Source: Crossaster papposus (taxonomy: Eukaryota > Echinodermata > Asteroidea > Velatida > Solasteridae). Taken from it: a stretch of 64,000 nucleotides of DNA. The notes below the pieces were generated by a model. It was not told where the DNA came from. It saw only the letters and a program-made list of their open reading frames with translations, and made no database searches. Shown one piece after another: positions 14,101 through 27,989 of the stretch; positions within the stretch are counted from its first letter, which is position 1, and each line of letters starts with the position of its first letter. Location of the stretch: NCBI GenBank assembly GCA_037893245.1, contig JBAIAA010000094.1:1178001-1242000 (forward strand), in the 5' to 3' direction. The position numbers and the translations under genes are program-made.

Positions 14101-17100
14101 CATTCTCGAACAACGTTGAGGTTCGCAGCTCAGATATAAGTCGAGAAAATTAACCTCTTTCCTAGCCATGTTTTCTTGTGTGTATCTATGTACACGTGTA
14201 TTGCCGCATAGGCCTATGCCGTCAGTGCCCTGACGCATGAGTCTCACAGTTTGGGTTCTTTCTATTGAGAAATTTAGCAACATATTTTGGCTCCGATGTC
14301 GAGCTGGTGAGTGTCTCTTCATTCTCGAACAACGTTGAGGTTCGCAGCTCAAATATAAGTCGAGAAAATTATCCTCATTCGCAGCCATGTTTTCTTATGT
14401 GTATCTATGTACACGAGTATTGCCGCATTGGCCTAGGTCGCCAGTGCCCTGACGCATGAGTCTCACAGTTTGGGTTCTTTTCATTGGGAAATTTGGCAAT
14501 ATTTTGGCTCAGATGTCGAGCTGGTGAGTATTTCTTCATTCTCGAACAACGTTGAGGTTCCCAGCTAAGATAAAAGTCGAGAAAATAATCCTCATTCGCA
14601 GCCACCTTTTCTGATGTGTATGTTTGTACACGTGTATTTCCGCATTGGCCTATGCCGCCAGTGCCCTGACGCATGGGTCTCACGGTTTGGGTTTTTTCCA
14701 GTGAGAAATTTGGCAATATTTTGGCTCAGATGTCGACCTGGTGAGTGTCTCTTCATTCTCAAACAACGTTGAGGTTCGCAGCTCAGATATAAGTCGAGAA
14801 AATTAACCTCTTTCCTAGCCATGTTTTCTTGTGTGTATCTATGTACACGTGTATTGCCGCATAGGCCTATGCCGTCAGTGCCCTGACGCATGAGTCTCAC
14901 AGTTTGGGTTCTTTCCATTGAGAGATTTGGCAATATTTTGGCTCAGATGTCGAGCTGGTGAGTGTCTCTTCATTCTCGAACAACGTTGAGGTTCGCAGCT
15001 CCAATATAAGTCGAGAAAATTGTCATCATTGGCAGCCACCTTTTCTGATGTGTATGTTTGTACACGTGTTTTGCCGCATAGGCCTATGCCGTCAGTGCCC
15101 TGACGCATGGGTCTCACGGTTTGGGTTTTTTTCCAGTGAGAAATTTGGCAATATTTTGGCTCCGATGTCGAGCTGGTGAGTGTCTCGTCATTCTCGAACA
15201 ACGTTGAGGTTCTCAGCTCAGATATAAGTCGAGAAAATTATCCTCATTCGCAGCCACCTTTTCTTATGTGTATGTTTGTACACGTGTATTGCCGCATAGG
15301 CCTATGCCGCCAGTGGCCTGACGCATGAGTCTTACGGTTTGGGTTTTTTCCAGTGAGAAATTTGGCAATATTTTGGCTTCGATGTCGAGCTGGTGAGTGT
15401 CTCGTCATTCTCGAACAACGTTGAGGTTCTCAGCTCAGATATAAGTCAAGAAAATTATCCTCATTCGCAGCCACCTTTTCTTATGTGTATGTTTGTACAC
15501 GTGTATTGCCGCATAGGCCTATGCCGCCAGTGGCCTGCCGCATGAGTCTCACAGTTTGGGTTCTTTCTATTGAGAAATTTGGCAATATTTTGGCTCAGAT
15601 GTTGAGCTGGTGAGTGTCTCTTCATTCTCAAACAACGTTGAGGTTCGCAGCTCAGATATAAGTCAAGAAAATTATCCTCATTCGCAGCCACCTTTTCTTA
15701 TGTGTATGTGTGTACACGTGTATTGCCGCATTGGCCTATGCCGCCTGTGCCCTGACGCATGAGTCTCACAGTTTGGGTTCTTTCTATTGAGAAATTTAGC
15801 AAAATATTTTGTTTCCGATGTCGAGCTGGTGAGTGTCTCTTCATTCTCGAATAACGTTGAGGTTCGCAGCTCAAATATATGTCGAGAAAATTATCCTCAT
15901 TCGCAGCCATGTTTTCTTATGTGTATCTATGTACACGAGTATTGCCGCATTGGCCTAGGTCGCCAGTGCCCTGACGCATGAGTCTCACAGTTTGGGTTCT
16001 TTTCATTGGGAAATTTGGCAATATTTTGGCTCAGATGTCGAGCTGGTGAGTATTTCTTCATTCTCGAACAACGTTGAGGTTCCCAGCTAAGATAAAAGTC
16101 GAGAAAATAATCCTCATTCGCAGCCACCTTTTCTGATGTGTATGTTTGTACACGTGTATTGCCGCATTGGCCTATGCCGCCAGTGCCCTGACGCATGAGT
16201 CTCACAGTTTGGGTTCTTTCTATTGAAAAAATTGGCAATATTTTGGCTCCGATGTCGAGCTGGTAAGTGTCTCTTCATTCTCGAACAACGTTGAGGTTCG
16301 CAGATCAAATATAAGTCGAGAAAATTATCCTCATTCGCAGCCACCTTTTCTGATGTGTATGTTTGTACACTTGTATTGCCGCATTGGCCTAGGTCGCCAG
16401 TGCCCTGACGCATGAGTCTCACAGTTTGGGTTCTTTTCATTGGGAAATTTGGCAATATTTTGGCTCAGATGTCGAGCTGGTGAGTGTCTCTTCATTCTCG
16501 AACAACGTTGAGGTTCGCAGCTCAGATATAAGTCGAGAAAATTAACCTCTTTCCTAGCCATGTTTTCTTGTGTGTATCTATGTACACGTGTATTGCCGCA
16601 TAGGCCTATGCCGTCAGTGCCCTGACGCATGAGTCTCACAGTTTGGGTTCTTTCTATTGAGAAATTTAGCAAAATATTTTGGCTCCGATGTCGAGCTGGT
16701 GAGTGTCTCTTCATTCTCGAACAACGTTGAGGTTCGCAGCTCAAATATAAGTCGAGAAAATTATCCTCATTCGCAGCCATGTTTTCTTATGTGTATCTAT
16801 GTACACGAGTATTGCCGCATTGGCCTAGGTCGCCAGTGCCCTGACGCATGAGTCTCACAGTTTGGGTTCTTTTCATTGGGAAATTTGGCAATATTTTGGC
16901 TCAGATGTCGAGCTGGTGAGTATTTCTTCATTCTCGAACAACGTTGAGGTTCCCAGCTAAGATAAAAGTCGAGAAAATAATCCTCATTCGCAGCCACCTT
17001 TTCTGATGTGTATGTTTGTACACGTGTATTGCCGCATTGGCCTATGCCGCCAGTGCCCTGACGCATGAGTCTCACAGTTTGGGTTCTTTCTATTGAAATA

Positions 17101-20100
17101 TTTGGCAATATTTTGGCTCCGATGTTGAGCTGGTAAGTGTCTCTTCATTCTCGAACAACGTTGAGGTTCGCAGATCAAATATAAGTCGAGCAAATTATCC
17201 TCATTCGCAGCCACCTTTTCTGATGTGTATGTTTGTACACTTGTATTGCCGCATAGGCCTATGCCGTCAGTGCCCTGACGCATGGGTCTCACGGTTTGGG
17301 TTTTTTCCAGTGAGAAATTTGGCAATATTTTGGCTCAGATGTCGACCTGGTGAGTGTCTCTTCATTCTCGAACAACGTTGAGGTTCGCAGCTCAGATATA
17401 AGTCGAGAAAATTAACCTCTTTCCTAGCCATGTTTTCTTGTGTGTATCTATGTACACGTGTATTGCCGCATAGGCCTATGCCGTCAGTGCCCTGACGCAT
17501 GAGTCTCACAGTTTGGGTTCTTTCCATTGAGAGATTTGGCAATATTTTGGCTCAGATGTCGAGCTGGTGAGTGTCTCTTCATTCTCGAACAACGTTGAGG
17601 TTCGCAGCTCCAATATAAGTCGAGAAAATTGTCATCATTGGCAGCCACCTTTTCTGATGTGTATGTTTGTACACGTGTTTTGCCGCATAGGCCTATGCCG
17701 TCAGTGCCCTGACGCATGGGTCTCACGGTTTGGGTTTTTTTCCAGTGAGAAATTTGGCAATATTTTGGCTCCGATGTCGAGCTGGTGAGTGTCTCGTCAT
17801 TCTCGAACAACGTTGAGGTTCTCAGCTCAGATATAAGTCGAGAAAATTATCCTCATTCGCAGCCACCTTTTCTTATGTGTATGTTTGTACACGTGTATTG
17901 CCGCATAGGCCTATGCCGCCAGTGGCCTGACGCATGAGTCTCACAGTTTGGGTTTTTTTCCAGTGAGAAATTTGTCAATATTTTGGCTCCGATGTCGAGC
18001 TGGTGAGTGTCTCGTCATTCTCGAACAACGTTGAGGTTCTCAGCTCAGATATAAGTCAAGAAAATTATCCTCATTCGCAGCCACCTTTTCTTATGTGTAT
18101 GTGTGTACACGTGTATTGCCGCATTGGCCTATGCCGCCTGTGCCCTGACGCATGAGTCTCACAGTTTGGGTTCTTTCTATTGAGAAATTTAGCAAAATAT
18201 TTTGTTTCCGATGTCGAGCTGGTGAGTGTCTCTTCATTCTCGAATAACGTTGAGGTTCGCAGCTCAAATATATGTCGAGAAAATTATCCTCATTCGCAGC
18301 CATGTTTTCTTATGTGTATCTATGTACACGAGTATTGCCGCATTGGCCTAGGTCGCCAGTGCCCTGACGCATGAGTCTCACAGTTTGGGTTCTTTTCATT
18401 GGGAAATTTGGCAATATTTTGGCTCAGATGTCGAGCTGGTGAGTATTTCTTCATTCTCGAACAACGTTGAGGTTCCCAGCTAAGATAAAAGTCGAGAAAA
18501 TAATCCTCATTCGCAGCCACCTTTTCTGATGTGTATGTTTGTACACGTGTATTGCCGCATTGGCCTATGCCGCCAGTGCCCTGACGCATGAGTCTCACAG
18601 TTTGGGTTCTTTCTATTGAAAAATTTGGCAATATTTTGGCTCCGATGTTGAGCTGGTAAGTGTCTCTTCATTCTCGAACAACGTTGAGGTTCGCAGCTCA
18701 GATATAAGTCGAGAAAATTAACCTCTTTCCTAGCCATGTTTTCTTATGTGTATCTATGTACACGAGTATTGCCGCATTGGCCTAGGTCGCCAGTGCCCTG
18801 ACGCATGAGTCTCACAGTTTGGGTTCTTTTCATTGGGAAATTTGGCAATATTTTGGCTCAGATGTCGAGCTGGTGAGTGTCTCTTCATTCTCGAACAACG
18901 TTGAGGTTCGCAGCTCAGATATAAGTCGAGAAAATTAACCTCTTTCCTAGCCATGTTTTCTTGTGTGTATCTATGTACACGTGTATTGCCGCATAGGCCT
19001 ATGCCGCCAGTGCCCTGACGCATGAGTCTCACAGTTTGGGTTCTTTCTATTGAGAAATTTAGCAAAATATTTTGGCTCCGATGTCGAGCTGGTGAGTGTC
19101 TCTTCATTCTCGAACAACGTTGAGGTTCGCAGCTCAAATATAAGTCGAGAAAATTATCCTCATTCGCAGCCATGTTTTCTTATGTGTATCTATGTACACG
19201 AGTATTGCCGCATTGGCCTAGGTCGCCAGTGCCCTGACGCATGAGTCTCACAGTTTGGGTTCTTTTCATTGGGAAATTTGGCAATATTTTGGCTCAGATG
19301 TCGAGCTGGTGAGTATTTCTTCATTCTCGAACAACGTTGAGGTTCCCAGCTAAGATAAAAGTCGAGAAAATAATCCTCATTCGCAGCCACCTTTTCTGAT
19401 GTGTATGTTTGTACACGTGTATTGCCGCATTGGCCTATGCCGCCAGTGCCCTGACGCATGAGTCTCACAGTTTGGGTTCTTTCTATTGAAATATTTGGCA
19501 ATATTTTGGCTCCGATGTTGAGCTGGTAAGTGTCTCTTCATTCTCGAACAACGTTGAGGTTCGCAGATCAAATATAAGTCGAGCAAATTATCCTCATTCG
19601 CAGCCACCTTTTCTGATGTGTATGTTTGTACACTTGTATTGCCGCATAGGCCTATGCCGTCAGTGCCCTGACGCATGGGTCTCACGGTTTGGGTTTTTTC
19701 CAGTGAGAAATTTGGCAATATTTTGGCTCAGATGTCGACCTGGTGAGTGTCTCTTCATTCTCGAACAACGTTGAGGTTCGCAGCTCAGATATAAGTCGAG
19801 AAAATTAACCTCTTTCCTAGCCATGTTTTCTTGTGTGTATCTATGTACACGTGTATTGCCGCATAGGCCTATGCCGTCAGTGCCCTGACGCATGAGTCTC
19901 ACAGTTTGGGTTCTTTCCATTGAGAGATTTGGCAATATTTTGGCTCAGATGTCGAGCTGGTGAGTGTCTCTTCATTCTCGAACAACGTTGAGGTTCGCAG
20001 CTCCAATATAAGTCGAGAAAATTGTCATCATTGGCAGCCACCTTTTCTGATGTGTATGTTTGTACACGTGTTTTGCCGCATAGGCCTATGCCGTCAGTGC

Positions 20101-21900
20101 CCTGACGCATGGGTCTCACGGTTTGGGTTTTTTTCCAGTGAGAAATTTGGCAATATTTTGGCTCCGATGTCGAGCTGGTGAGTGTCTCGTCATTCTCGAA
20201 CAACGTTGAGGTTCTCAGCTCAGATATAAGTCGAGAAAATTATCCTCATTCGCAGCCACCTTTTCTTATGTGTATGTTTGTACACGTGTATTGCCGCATA
20301 GGCCTATGCCGCCAGTGGCCTGACGCATGAGTCTCACAGTTTGGGTTTTTTTCCAGTGAGAAATTTGTCAATATTTTGGCTCCGATGTCGAGCTGGTGAG
20401 TGTCTCGTCATTCTCGAACAACGTTGAGGTTCTCAGCTCAGATATAAGTCAAGAAAATTATCCTCATTCGCAGCCACCTTTTCTTATGTGTATGTTTGTA
20501 CACGTGTATTGCCGCATAGGCCTATGCCGCCAGTGGCCTGACGCATGAGTCTCACGGTTTGGGTTTTTTCCAGTGAGAAATTTGGCAATATTTTGGCTCC
20601 GATGTCGAGCTGGTGAGTGTCTCCTCATTCTCGAACAACGTTGAGGTTCTCAGCTCAGATATAAGTCAAGAAAATTATCCTCATTCGCAGCCACCTTTTC
20701 TTATGTGTATGTTTGTACACGTGTATTGCCGCATAGGCATATGCCGCCAGTGGCCTGCCGCATGAGTCTCACAGTTTGGGTTCTTTCTATTGATAAATTT
20801 GGCAATATTTTGGCTCAGATGTTGAGCTGGTGAGTGTCTCTTCATTCTCAAACAACGTTGAGGTTCGCAGCTCAGATATAAGTCAAGAAAATTATCCTCA
20901 TTCGCAGCCACCTTTTCTTATGTGTATGTGTGTACACGTGTATTGCCGCATTGGCCTATGCCGCCTGTGCCCTGACGCATGAGTCTCACAGTTTGGGTTC
21001 TTTCTATTGAGAAATTTAGCAAAATATTTTGTTTCCGATGTCGAGCTGGTGAGTGTCTCTTCATTCTCGAATAACGTTGAGGTTCGCAGCTCAAATATAT
21101 GTCGAGAAAATTATCCTCATTCGCAGCCATGTTTTCTTATGTGTATCTATGTACACGAGTATTGCCGCATAGGCCTAGGTCGCCAGTGCCCTGACGCATG
21201 AGTCTCACAGTTTGGGTTCTTTTCATTGGGAAATTTGGCAATATTTTGGCTCAGATGTCGAGCTGGTGAGTATTTCTTCATTCTCGAACAACGTTGAGGT
21301 TCCCAGCTAAGATAAAAGTCGAGAAAATAATCCTCATTCGCAGCCACCTTTTCTGATGTGTATGTTTGTACACGTGTATTGCCGCATTGGCCTATGCCGC
21401 CAGTGCCCTGACGCATGAGTCTCACAGTTTGGGTTCTTTCTATTGAAAAATTTGGCAATATTTTGGCTCCGATGTTGAGCTGGTAAGTGTCTCTTCATTC
21501 TCGAACAACGTTGAGGTTCGCAGATCAAATATAAGTCGAGAAAATTATCCTCATTCGCAGCGACCTTTTCTGATGTGTATGTTTGTACACTTGTATTGCC
21601 GCATAGGCCTATGCCGTCAGTGCCCTGACGCATGGGTCTCACGGTTTGGTTTTTTTCTAGTGAGAAATTTGGCAATATTTTGGCTCAGATGTGGACCTGG
21701 TGAGTGTCTCTTCATTCTCGAACAACGTTGAGGTTCGCAGCTCAGATATAAGTCGAGAAAATTAACCTCTTTCCTAGCCATGTTTTCTTGTGTGTATCTA
21801 TGTACACGTGTATTGCCGCATAGGCCTATGCCGTCAGTGCCCTGACGCATGAGTCTCACAGTTTGGGTTCTTTCCATTGAGAGATTTGGCAATATTTTGG
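8137..21900. repeat. Large higher-order repeats of 9-12 monomers (1956-2609 bp)
   Basis: A marker monomer reading GTCATCATTGGCAGCC with the flanking GTGTTTTGCCGC variant recurs at about 8283, 10456, 12412, 15021, 17630 and 20023. Spacings are 2173, 1956, 2609, 2609 and 2393 bp, i.e. 10, 9, 12, 12 and 11 monomers plus a few bases. The extra bases come from monomers with a small insertion in the TTTAGCAAAATATTTTG variant. The same marker order is kept between repeats, with monomers gained or lost. Confidence 0.7.
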
Positions 21901-22009
21901 CTCAGATGTCGAGCTGGTGAGTATCTCTTCATTCTCGAACAACGTTGAGGTTCGCAGCTCCAATATAAGTCGAGAAAATTGTCATCATTGGCAGCCACCT
22001 TTTCTGATG

Positions 22010-25000
22010 TGTATGTTTGTACACGTGTATTGCCGCATTGGCCTATGCCGCCTGTGCCCTGACGCATGAGTCTCACAGTTTGGGTTCTTTCTATTGAGAA
22101 ATTTAGCAAAATATTTTGTTTCCGATGTCGAGCTGGTGAGTGTCTCTTCATTCTCGAATAACGTTGAGGTTCGCAGCTCAAATATATGTCGAGAAAATTA
22201 TCCTCATTCGCAGCCATGTTTTCTTATGTGTATCTATGTACACGAGTATTGCCGCATAGGCCTAGGTCGCCAGTGCCCTGACGCATGAGTCTCACAGTTT
22301 GGGTTCTTTTCATTGGGAAATTTGGCAATATTTTGGCTCAGATGTCGAGCTGGTGAGTATTTCTTCATTCTCGAACAACGTTGAGGTTCCCAGCTAAGAT
22401 AAAAGTCGAGAAAATAATCCTCATTCGCAGCCACCTTTTCTGATGTGTATGTTTGTACACGTGTATTGCCGCATTGGCCTATGCCGCCAGTGCCCTGACG
22501 CATGAGTCTCACAGTTTGGGTTCTTTCTATTGAAAAATTTGGCAATATTTTGGCTCCGATGTTGAGCTGGTAAGTGTCTCTTCATTCTCGAACAACGTTG
22601 AGGTTCGCAGATCAAATATAAGTCGAGAAAATTATCCTCATTCGCAGCGACCTTTTCTGATGTGTATGTTTGTACACTTGTATTGCCGCATAGGCCTATG
22701 CCGTCAGTGCCCTGACGCATGGGTCTCACGGTTTGGTTTTTTTCTAGTGAGAAATTTGGCAATATTTTGGCTCAGATGTGGACCTGGTGAGTGTCTCTTC
22801 ATTCTCGAACAACGTTGAGGTTCGCAGCTCAGATATAAGTCGAGAAAATTAACCTCTTTCCTAGCCATGTTTTCTTGTGTGTATCTATGTACACGTGTAT
22901 TGCCGCATAGGCCTATGCCGTCAGTGCCCTGACGCATGAGTCTCACAGTTTGGGTTCTTTCCATTGAGAGATTTGGCAATATTTTGGCTCAGATGTCGAG
23001 CTGGTGAGTATCTCTTCATTCTCGAACAACGTTGAGGTTCGCAGCTCCAATATAAGTCGAGAAAATTGTCATCATTGGCAGCCACCTTTTCTGATGTGTA
23101 TGTTTGTACACGTGTTTTGCCGTATAGGCCTATGCCGTCAGTGCCCTGACGCATGGGTCTCACGGTTTGGGTTTTTTTCCAGTGAGAAATTTGGCAATAT
23201 TTTGGCTCCGATGTCGAGCTGGTGAGTGTCTCGTCATTCTCGAACAACGTTGAGGTTCTCAGCTCAGATATAAGTCGAGAAAATTATCCTCATTCGCAGC
23301 CACCTTTTCTTATGTGTATGTTTGTACACGTGTATTGCCGCATAGGCCTATGCCGCCAGTGGCCTGACGCATGAGTCTCACGGTTTGGGATTTTTCCAGT
23401 GAGAAATTTGGCAATATTTTGGCTCCGATGTCGAGCTGGTGAGTGTCTCTTCATTCTCGAACAACGTTGAGGTTCGCAGCTAAGATATAAGTCAAGAAAA
23501 TTATCATCATTCGCAGCCACCTTTTCTTATGTGTATGTTTGTACACGTGTATTGCCGCATTGGCCTATGCCGCCTGTGCCCTGACGCATGAGTCTCACAG
23601 TTTGGGTTCTTTCTATTGAGAAATTTGGCAATATTTTGGCTCAGATGTTGAGCTGGTGAGTGTCTCTTCATTCTCAAACAACGTTGAGGTTCGCAGCTCA
23701 AATATAAGTCGAGAAAATTATCCTCATTCGCAGCCACCTTTTCTGATGTGTATGTTTGTACATGTGTATTGCCGCATTGGCCTATGCCGCCAGTTCCCTG
23801 ACGCATGAGTCTCACGGTTTGGGTTCTTTCTATTGAGAAATTTGGCAATATTTTGGCTCCGATATCGAGCTTGTGAGTGTCTCTTCATTCTCGAACAACG
23901 TTGAGGTTCGCAGCTAAGATATAAGTCAAGAAAATTATCCTCATTCGCAGCCACCTTTTCTTATGTGTATGTTTGTACACGTGTATTGCCGCATTGGCCT
24001 AGGTCGCCAGTGCCCTGACGCATGAGTCTCACAGTTTGGGTTCTTTTCATTGGTAAATTTGGCAATATTTTGGCTCAGATGTCGAGCTGGTGAGTATTTC
24101 TTCATTCTCGAACAACGTTGAGGTTCCCAGCTAAGATAAAAGTCGAGAAAATAATCCTCATTCGCAGCCACCTTTTCTGATGTGTATGTTTGTACACGTG
24201 TATTGCCGCATTGGCCTATGCCGCCAGTGCCCTGACGCATGAGTCTCACAGTTTGGGTTCTTTCTATTGAAAAATTTGGCAATATTTTGGCTCCGATGTT
24301 GAGCTGGTAAGTGTCTCTTCATTCTCGAACAACGTTGAGGTTCGCATATCAAAAATAAGTCGAGAAAATTATCCTCATTCGCAGCCACCTTTTCTGATGT
24401 GTATGTTTGTACACTTGTATTGCCGCATAGGCCTATGCCGTCAGTGCCCTGACGCATGGGTCTCACGGTTTGGGTTTTTTCCAGTGAGAAATTTGGCAAT
24501 ATTTTGGCTCCGATGTCGAGCTGTTGAGTGTCTCGTCATTCTCGAACAACGTTGAGGTTCGCAGCTAAGATATAAGTCAAGAAAATTATCATCATTCGCA
24601 GCCACCTTTTCTTATGTGTATGTTTGTACACGTGTATTGCCGCATTGGCCTATGCCGCCTGTGCCCTGACGCATGAGTCTCACAGTTTGGGTTCTTTCTA
24701 TTGAGAAATTTAGCAAAATATTTTGTTTCCGATGTCGAGCTGGTGAGTGTCTCTTCATTCTCGAATAACGTTGAGGTTCGCAGCTCAAATATATGTCGAG
24801 AAAATTATCCTCATTCGCAGCCATGTTTTCTTATGTGTATCTATGTACACGAGTATTGCCGCATAGGCCTAGGTCGCCAGTGCCCTGACGCATGAGTCTC
24901 ACAGTTTGGGTTCTTTTCATTGGGAAATTTGGCAATATTTTGGCTCAGATGTCGAGCTGGTGAGTATTTCTTCATTCTCGAACAACGTTGAGGTTCCCAG

Positions 25001-27315
25001 CTAAGATAAAAGTCGAGAAAATAATCCTCATTCGCAGCCACCTTTTCTGATGTGTATGTTTGTACACGTGTATTGCCGCATTGGCCTATGCCGCCAGTGC
25101 CCTGACGCATGAGTCTCACAGTTTGGGTTCTTTCTATTGAAAAATTTGGCAATATTTTGGCTCCGATGTTGAGCTGGTAAGTGTCTCTTCATTCTCGAAC
25201 AACGTTGAGGTTCGCAGATCAAATATAAGTCGAGAAAATTATCCTCATTCGCAGCGACCTTTTCTGATGTGTATGTTTGTACACTTGTATTGCCGCATAG
25301 GCCTATGCCGTCAGTGCCCTGACGCATGGGTCTCACGGTTTGGTTTTTTTCTAGTGAGAAATTTGGCAATATTTTGGCTCAGATGTGGACCTGGTGAGTG
25401 TCTCTTCATTCTCGAACAACGTTGAGGTTCGCAGCTCAGATATAAGTCGAGAAAATTAACCTCTTTCCTAGCCATGTTTTCTTGTGTGTATCTATGTACA
25501 CGTGTATTGCCGCATAGGCCTATGCCGTCAGTGCCCTGACGCATGAGTCTCACAGTTTGGGTTCTTTCCATTGAGAGATTTGGCAATATTTTGGCTCAGA
25601 TGTCGAGCTGGTGAGTATCTCTTCATTCTCGAACAACGTTGAGGTTCGCAGCTCCAATATAAGTCGAGAAAATTGTCATCATTGGCAGCCACCTTTTCTG
25701 ATGTGTATGTTTGTACACGTGTTTTGCCGTATAGGCCTATGCCGTTGGTGCCCTGACGCATGGGTCTCACGGTTTGGGTTTTTTTCCAGTGAGAAATTTG
25801 GCAATATTTTGGCTCCGATGTCGAGCTGGTGAGTGTCTCGTCATTCTCGAACAACGTTGAGGTTCTCAGCTCAGATATAAGTCGAGAAAATTATCCTCAT
25901 TCGCAGCCACCTTTTCTTATGTGTATGTTTGTACACGTGTATTGCCGCATAGGCCTATGCCGCCAGTGGCCTGACGCATGAGTCTCACGGTTTGGGATTT
26001 TTCCAGTGAGAAATTTGGCAATATTTTGGCTCCGATGTCGAGCTGGTGAGTGTCTCTTCATTCTCGAACAACGTTGAGGTTCGCAGCTAAGATATAAGTC
26101 AAGAAAATTATCATCATTCGCAGCCACCTTTTCTTATGTGTATGTTTGTACACGTGTATTGCCGCATTGGCCTATGCCGCCTGTGCCCTGACGCATGAGT
26201 CTCACAGTTTGGGTTCTTTCTATTGAGAAATTTGGCAATATTTTGGCTCAGATGTTGAGCTGGTGAGTGTCTCTTCATTCTCAAACAACGTTGAGGTTCG
26301 CAGCTCAAATATAAGTCGAGAAAATTATCCTCATTCGCAGCCACCTTTTCTGATGTGTATGTTTGTACATGTGTATTGCCGCATTGGCCTATGCCGCCAG
26401 TTCCCTGACGCATGAGTCTCACGGTTTGGGTTCTTTCTATTGAGAAATTTGGCAATATTTTGGCTCCGATATCGAGCTTGTGAGTGTCTCTTCATTCTCG
26501 AACAACGTTGAGGTTCGCAGCTAAGATATAAGTCAAGAAAATTATCCTCATTCGCAGCCACCTTTTCTTATGTGTATGTTTGTACACGTGTATTGCCGCA
26601 TTGGCCTAGGTCGCCAGTGCCCTGACGCATGAGTCTCACAGTTTGGGTTCTTTTCATTGGTAAATTTGGCAATATTTTGGCTCAGATGTCGAGCTGGTGA
26701 GTATTTCTTCATTCTCGAACAACGTTGAGGTTCCCAGCTAAGATAAAAGTCGAGAAAATAATCCTCATTCGCAGCCACCTTTTCTGATGTGTATGTTTGT
26801 ACACGTGTATTGCCGCATTGGCCTATGCCGCCAGTGCCCTGACGCATGAGTCTCACAGTTTGGGTTCTTTCTATTGAAAAATTTGGCAATATTTTGGCTC
26901 CGATGTTGAGCTGGTAAGTGTCTCTTCATTCTCGAACAACGTTGAGGTTCGCAGATCAAAAATAAGTCGAGAAAATTATCCTCATTCGCAGCCACCTTTT
27001 CTGATGTGTATGTTTGTACACTTGTATTGCCGCATAGGCCTATGCCGTCAGTGCCCTGACGCATGGGTCTCACGGTTTGGGTTTTTTCCAGTGAGAAATT
27101 TGGCAATATTTTGGCTCCGATGTCGAGCTGTTGAGTGTCTCGTCATTCTCGAACAACGTTGAGGTTCGCAGCTAAGATATAAGTCAAGAAAATTATCATC
27201 ATTCGCAGCCACCTTTTCTTATGTGTATGTTTGTACACGTGTATTGCCGCATTGGCCTATGCCGCCTGTGCCCTGACGCATGAGTCTCACAGTTTGGGTT
27301 CTTTCTATTGAGAAA
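22010..27315. repeat. Tandem duplication of a 2607-bp, 12-monomer block
   Basis: The order of variant monomers from about 22010 to 24708 is repeated from about 24617 to 27315 with a constant offset of 2607 bp. Shared rare variants include the GATATCGAGCTTGTGAG monomer (about 23870 and 26477) and GTATAGGCC in the GTGTTTTGCC monomer. Copies differ by only scattered substitutions, such as GTTGG for GTCAG at about 25744, so the duplication is recent on the scale of the array. Confidence 0.75.
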
Positions 27316-27989
27316 TTTGGCAATATTTTGGCTCAGATGTTGAGCTGGTGAGTGTCTCTTCATTCTCAAACAACGTTGAGGTTCGCAGCTAAGATATAAG
27401 TCAAGAAAATTATCCTCATTCGCAGCCACCTTTTCTTATGTGTATGTTTGTACACGTGTATTGCCGCATTGGACTAGGTCGCCAGTGCCCTGACGCATGA
27501 GTCTCACAGTTTGGGTTCTTTTCATTGGGAAATTTGGCAATATTTTGGCTCAGATGTCGAGCTGGTGAGTATTTCTTCATTCTCGAACAACGTTGAGGTT
27601 CCCAGCTAAGATAAAAGTCGAGAAAATAATCCTCATTCGCAGCCACCTTTTCTGATGTGTATGTTTGTACACGTGTATTGCCGCATTGGCCTATGCCGCC
27701 AGTGCCCTGACGCATGAGTCTCACAGTTTGGGTTCTTTCTATTGAAAAATTTGGCAATATTTTGGCTCCGATGTTGAGCTGGTAAGTGTCTCTTCATTCT
27801 CGAACAACGTTGAGGTTCGCAGATCAAATATAAGTCGAGAAAATTATCCTCATTCGCAGCCACCTTTTCTGATGTGTATGTTTGTACACTTGTATTGCCG
27901 CATAGGCCTATGCCGTCAGTGCCCTGACGCATGGGTCTCACGGTTTGGGTTTTTTCCAGTGAGAAATTTGGCAATATTTTGGCTCCGAT